Source: Bacteroidota bacterium (lineage in GTDB: Bacteria; Bacteroidota; Bacteroidia; Chitinophagales; Saprospiraceae). From it: a stretch of 64,000 nt of DNA. Position numbers and translations under genes: made by a program. Below, piece by piece: positions 63,311-64,000 of this stretch (position 1 is its first letter; each line of letters opens with the position of its first letter). The stretch covers positions 175,172 through 239,171 of the forward strand of contig JAIUPL010000006.1 of NCBI GenBank assembly GCA_020160935.1, in the 5' to 3' direction. Under the pieces are notes generated by a model. The model was given only the letters and a program-made list of their open reading frames with translations. It had not been told where the DNA came from and did no database searches.

Positions 63311-63320
63311 GGGGGGGGGG
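63311..63320 (+). repeat. Poly-G tract (10 G)
   Basis: Ten G directly after the T run of the terminator; a possible slippage or sequencing-error site, like the G11 at 35987-35997. Confidence 0.7.
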
Positions 63321-63369
63321 CTTCATACCTTACACGTTGGAAATGATTGACAGGAGGTTCGTTGCGATT

Positions 63370-63402
63370 AAACCTATGAGGTTTTTAAAACCTCATAGGT
63401 TT
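63370..63402. terminator. Short palindrome 3' of murB
   Basis: aaacctatgaggttt-tt-aaaacctcataggttt, a 15-bp stem, 37 bases from the murB stop. It may terminate murB, though no T run follows. Confidence 0.5.
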
Positions 63403-63438
63403 GAAGAACAAAACCTGACAATTCTGAAAACCAACACT

Positions 63439-64000
63439 TCAAATAATATTCACTTCCGGCTCCAGCCGCACCCCAAACGTCTTTTCCACAGAATCAATAA
63501 TCACATACGCCAGATCCTTTACTTCCTGTCCCGTCGCGCCGCCATAATTTACCAGCACCAGCGCCTGTTTTTCGTAACAACCTGTATTTCCCACTCTTTT
63601 TCCTTTCCAGCCGCATTGTTCGATGAGCCAGCCGGCCGGAATTTTCACGCGTCCATCAGGAAGGTCGTAGTGCACGGCCTGCGGGTGGGTTGTCAGGATA
63701 TGATCCAATACGGAACGAGGTACTTCCGGGTTTTTGAAAAACGAACCACAGTTGCCGATGCGTGCAGGGTCGGGCAGTTTGCTGCTGCGAATTTGTATCA
63801 CCGCCCGGCTGATGTCGGCAATGCCGGGATTGGATATGCCATTGGTTTCCAGCGTTTTGCGAATGTCGCCGTAGGAAATATTCAATTGGTGCTCCGATCG
63901 GGTAAGGGCAAGCGTCACCGTTGTAATGCAGTATTGGCCTTTTGCTTCGTGCTTGAAAATGCTGTCGCGGTAGCCGAATCGGCAGGTAGCATGGTCGAAA
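63439..64000 (-). CDS. murB: UDP-N-acetylenolpyruvoylglucosamine reductase (MurB), C-terminal part
   Basis: The gene runs past the window end; about 186 C-terminal residues are present. Motifs are FGYRDSIFK (substrate-contact Arg and Lys), IGNCGSFFKNP with the catalytic Ser, PAGWLIEQCGWKGKRVG, NTGCYEKQALVLVN and the final VRLEPEVNII with the catalytic Glu. It forms UDP-MurNAc in peptidoglycan synthesis. Its 3' side is separated from the PGI/PMI gene by a gene-poor region. Confidence 0.93.
   Translation of the reverse strand, partial: FDHATCRFGYRDSIFKHEAKGQYCITTVTLALTRSEHQLNISYGDIRKTLETNGISNPGIADISRAVIQIRSSKLPDPARIGNCGSFFKNPEVPRSVLDHILTTHPQAVHYDLPDGRVKIPAGWLIEQCGWKGKRVGNTGCYEKQALVLVNYGGATGQEVKDLAYVIIDSVEKTFGVRLEPEVNII

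Larger units (their letters stand above)
62978..63438. other. 461-base gene-poor AT-rich region
   Basis: Between the PGI/PMI start and the murB stop. It holds a T-rich first third, a small open frame with an SD-like ggag (63165-63245), a strong plus-strand terminator (63275-63310), a G10 run (63311-63320) and a short 33-base palindrome (63370-63402). The two flanking genes are both on the minus strand, so none of them needs the plus-strand terminator. Confidence 0.6.

Noticed and set aside
1..64000. tRNA, rRNA, insertion sequence or prophage genes
   Set aside because: I saw no transposase, integrase or phage structural protein, and no cloverleaf-like sequence I could defend; a covariance-model search would settle tRNAs and small RNAs.

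Overview
The window looks like a chromosomal segment of a free-living Bacteroidota bacterium, most likely near the Saprospiria/Chitinophagia. The grounds are a PorP/SprF-type type IX secretion (T9SS) outer-membrane protein, a secreted protein with a T9SS C-terminal sorting domain, OmpA proteins with thrombospondin type 3 repeats, DUF5362 membrane proteins, OPT, KirBac and CotH-kinase genes, many short lipoproteins, and -7 promoter elements of the TAnnTTTG type instead of sigma70 boxes. Species assignment is inference. No rRNA, tRNA, CRISPR array or insertion sequence was seen.

Layout. 1-11 kb: the tail of an unknown protein, a fused 2-oxoacid dehydrogenase E1, OsmC, an MFS permease, an M16 peptidase, a VOC protein, two paralogous DUF5362 membrane proteins, a GNAT acetyltransferase and a MetX-like hydrolase. 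11-18.9 kb: a 1007-residue secreted coiled-coil protein, a coupled CotH-kinase/GT39 pair, and folE-queD (pterin/queuosine). 19-30.7 kb: a ScfR/RamB-like regulator, a DASH-type cryptochrome, a KirBac channel, kdsB, LysM protein, lipoproteins, ribH, OmpA proteins and an MBL-fold hydrolase. 30.7-36 kb: two tiny, extremely acidic proteins downstream of an OPT transporter, PorP/SprF, and a double-thioredoxin lipoprotein. 36-44 kb: a BNR-propeller/lipoprotein pair and a GMC oxidoreductase/subunit 3/TIM-barrel sugar-oxidation cassette, then a Nudix hydrolase. 44-52 kb: housekeeping (pyrE, M42 peptidase, NlpC/P60, prmC, purK, purE, thiolase) and a T9SS cargo protein. 53.3-59 kb: a lower-G+C accessory stretch with a YdeI-like protein, a 21-bp periodic repeat array, an SH3 protein and a 1182-residue protein with a nuclease-like N-terminus and no recognised partner. 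59-64 kb: GT39, pgi, a second phosphohexose isomerase and murB (cut by the window end).

The most striking feature outside genes is a set of at least thirteen long intergenic inverted repeats. Their arms are largely built from short tandem repeats (periods 7, 8, 9, 10 and so on) and usually have a unique core. Twelve of the thirteen lie at the 3' end of at least one gene; one lies between two divergent starts. They are distinct from ordinary short hairpin-plus-T-run terminators, which are also present. The other leads worth follow-up are the 1182-residue protein, the 21-bp ATACGT array, the hendecad coiled-coil protein, the acidic microproteins and two candidate small genes that sit directly in front of terminators.
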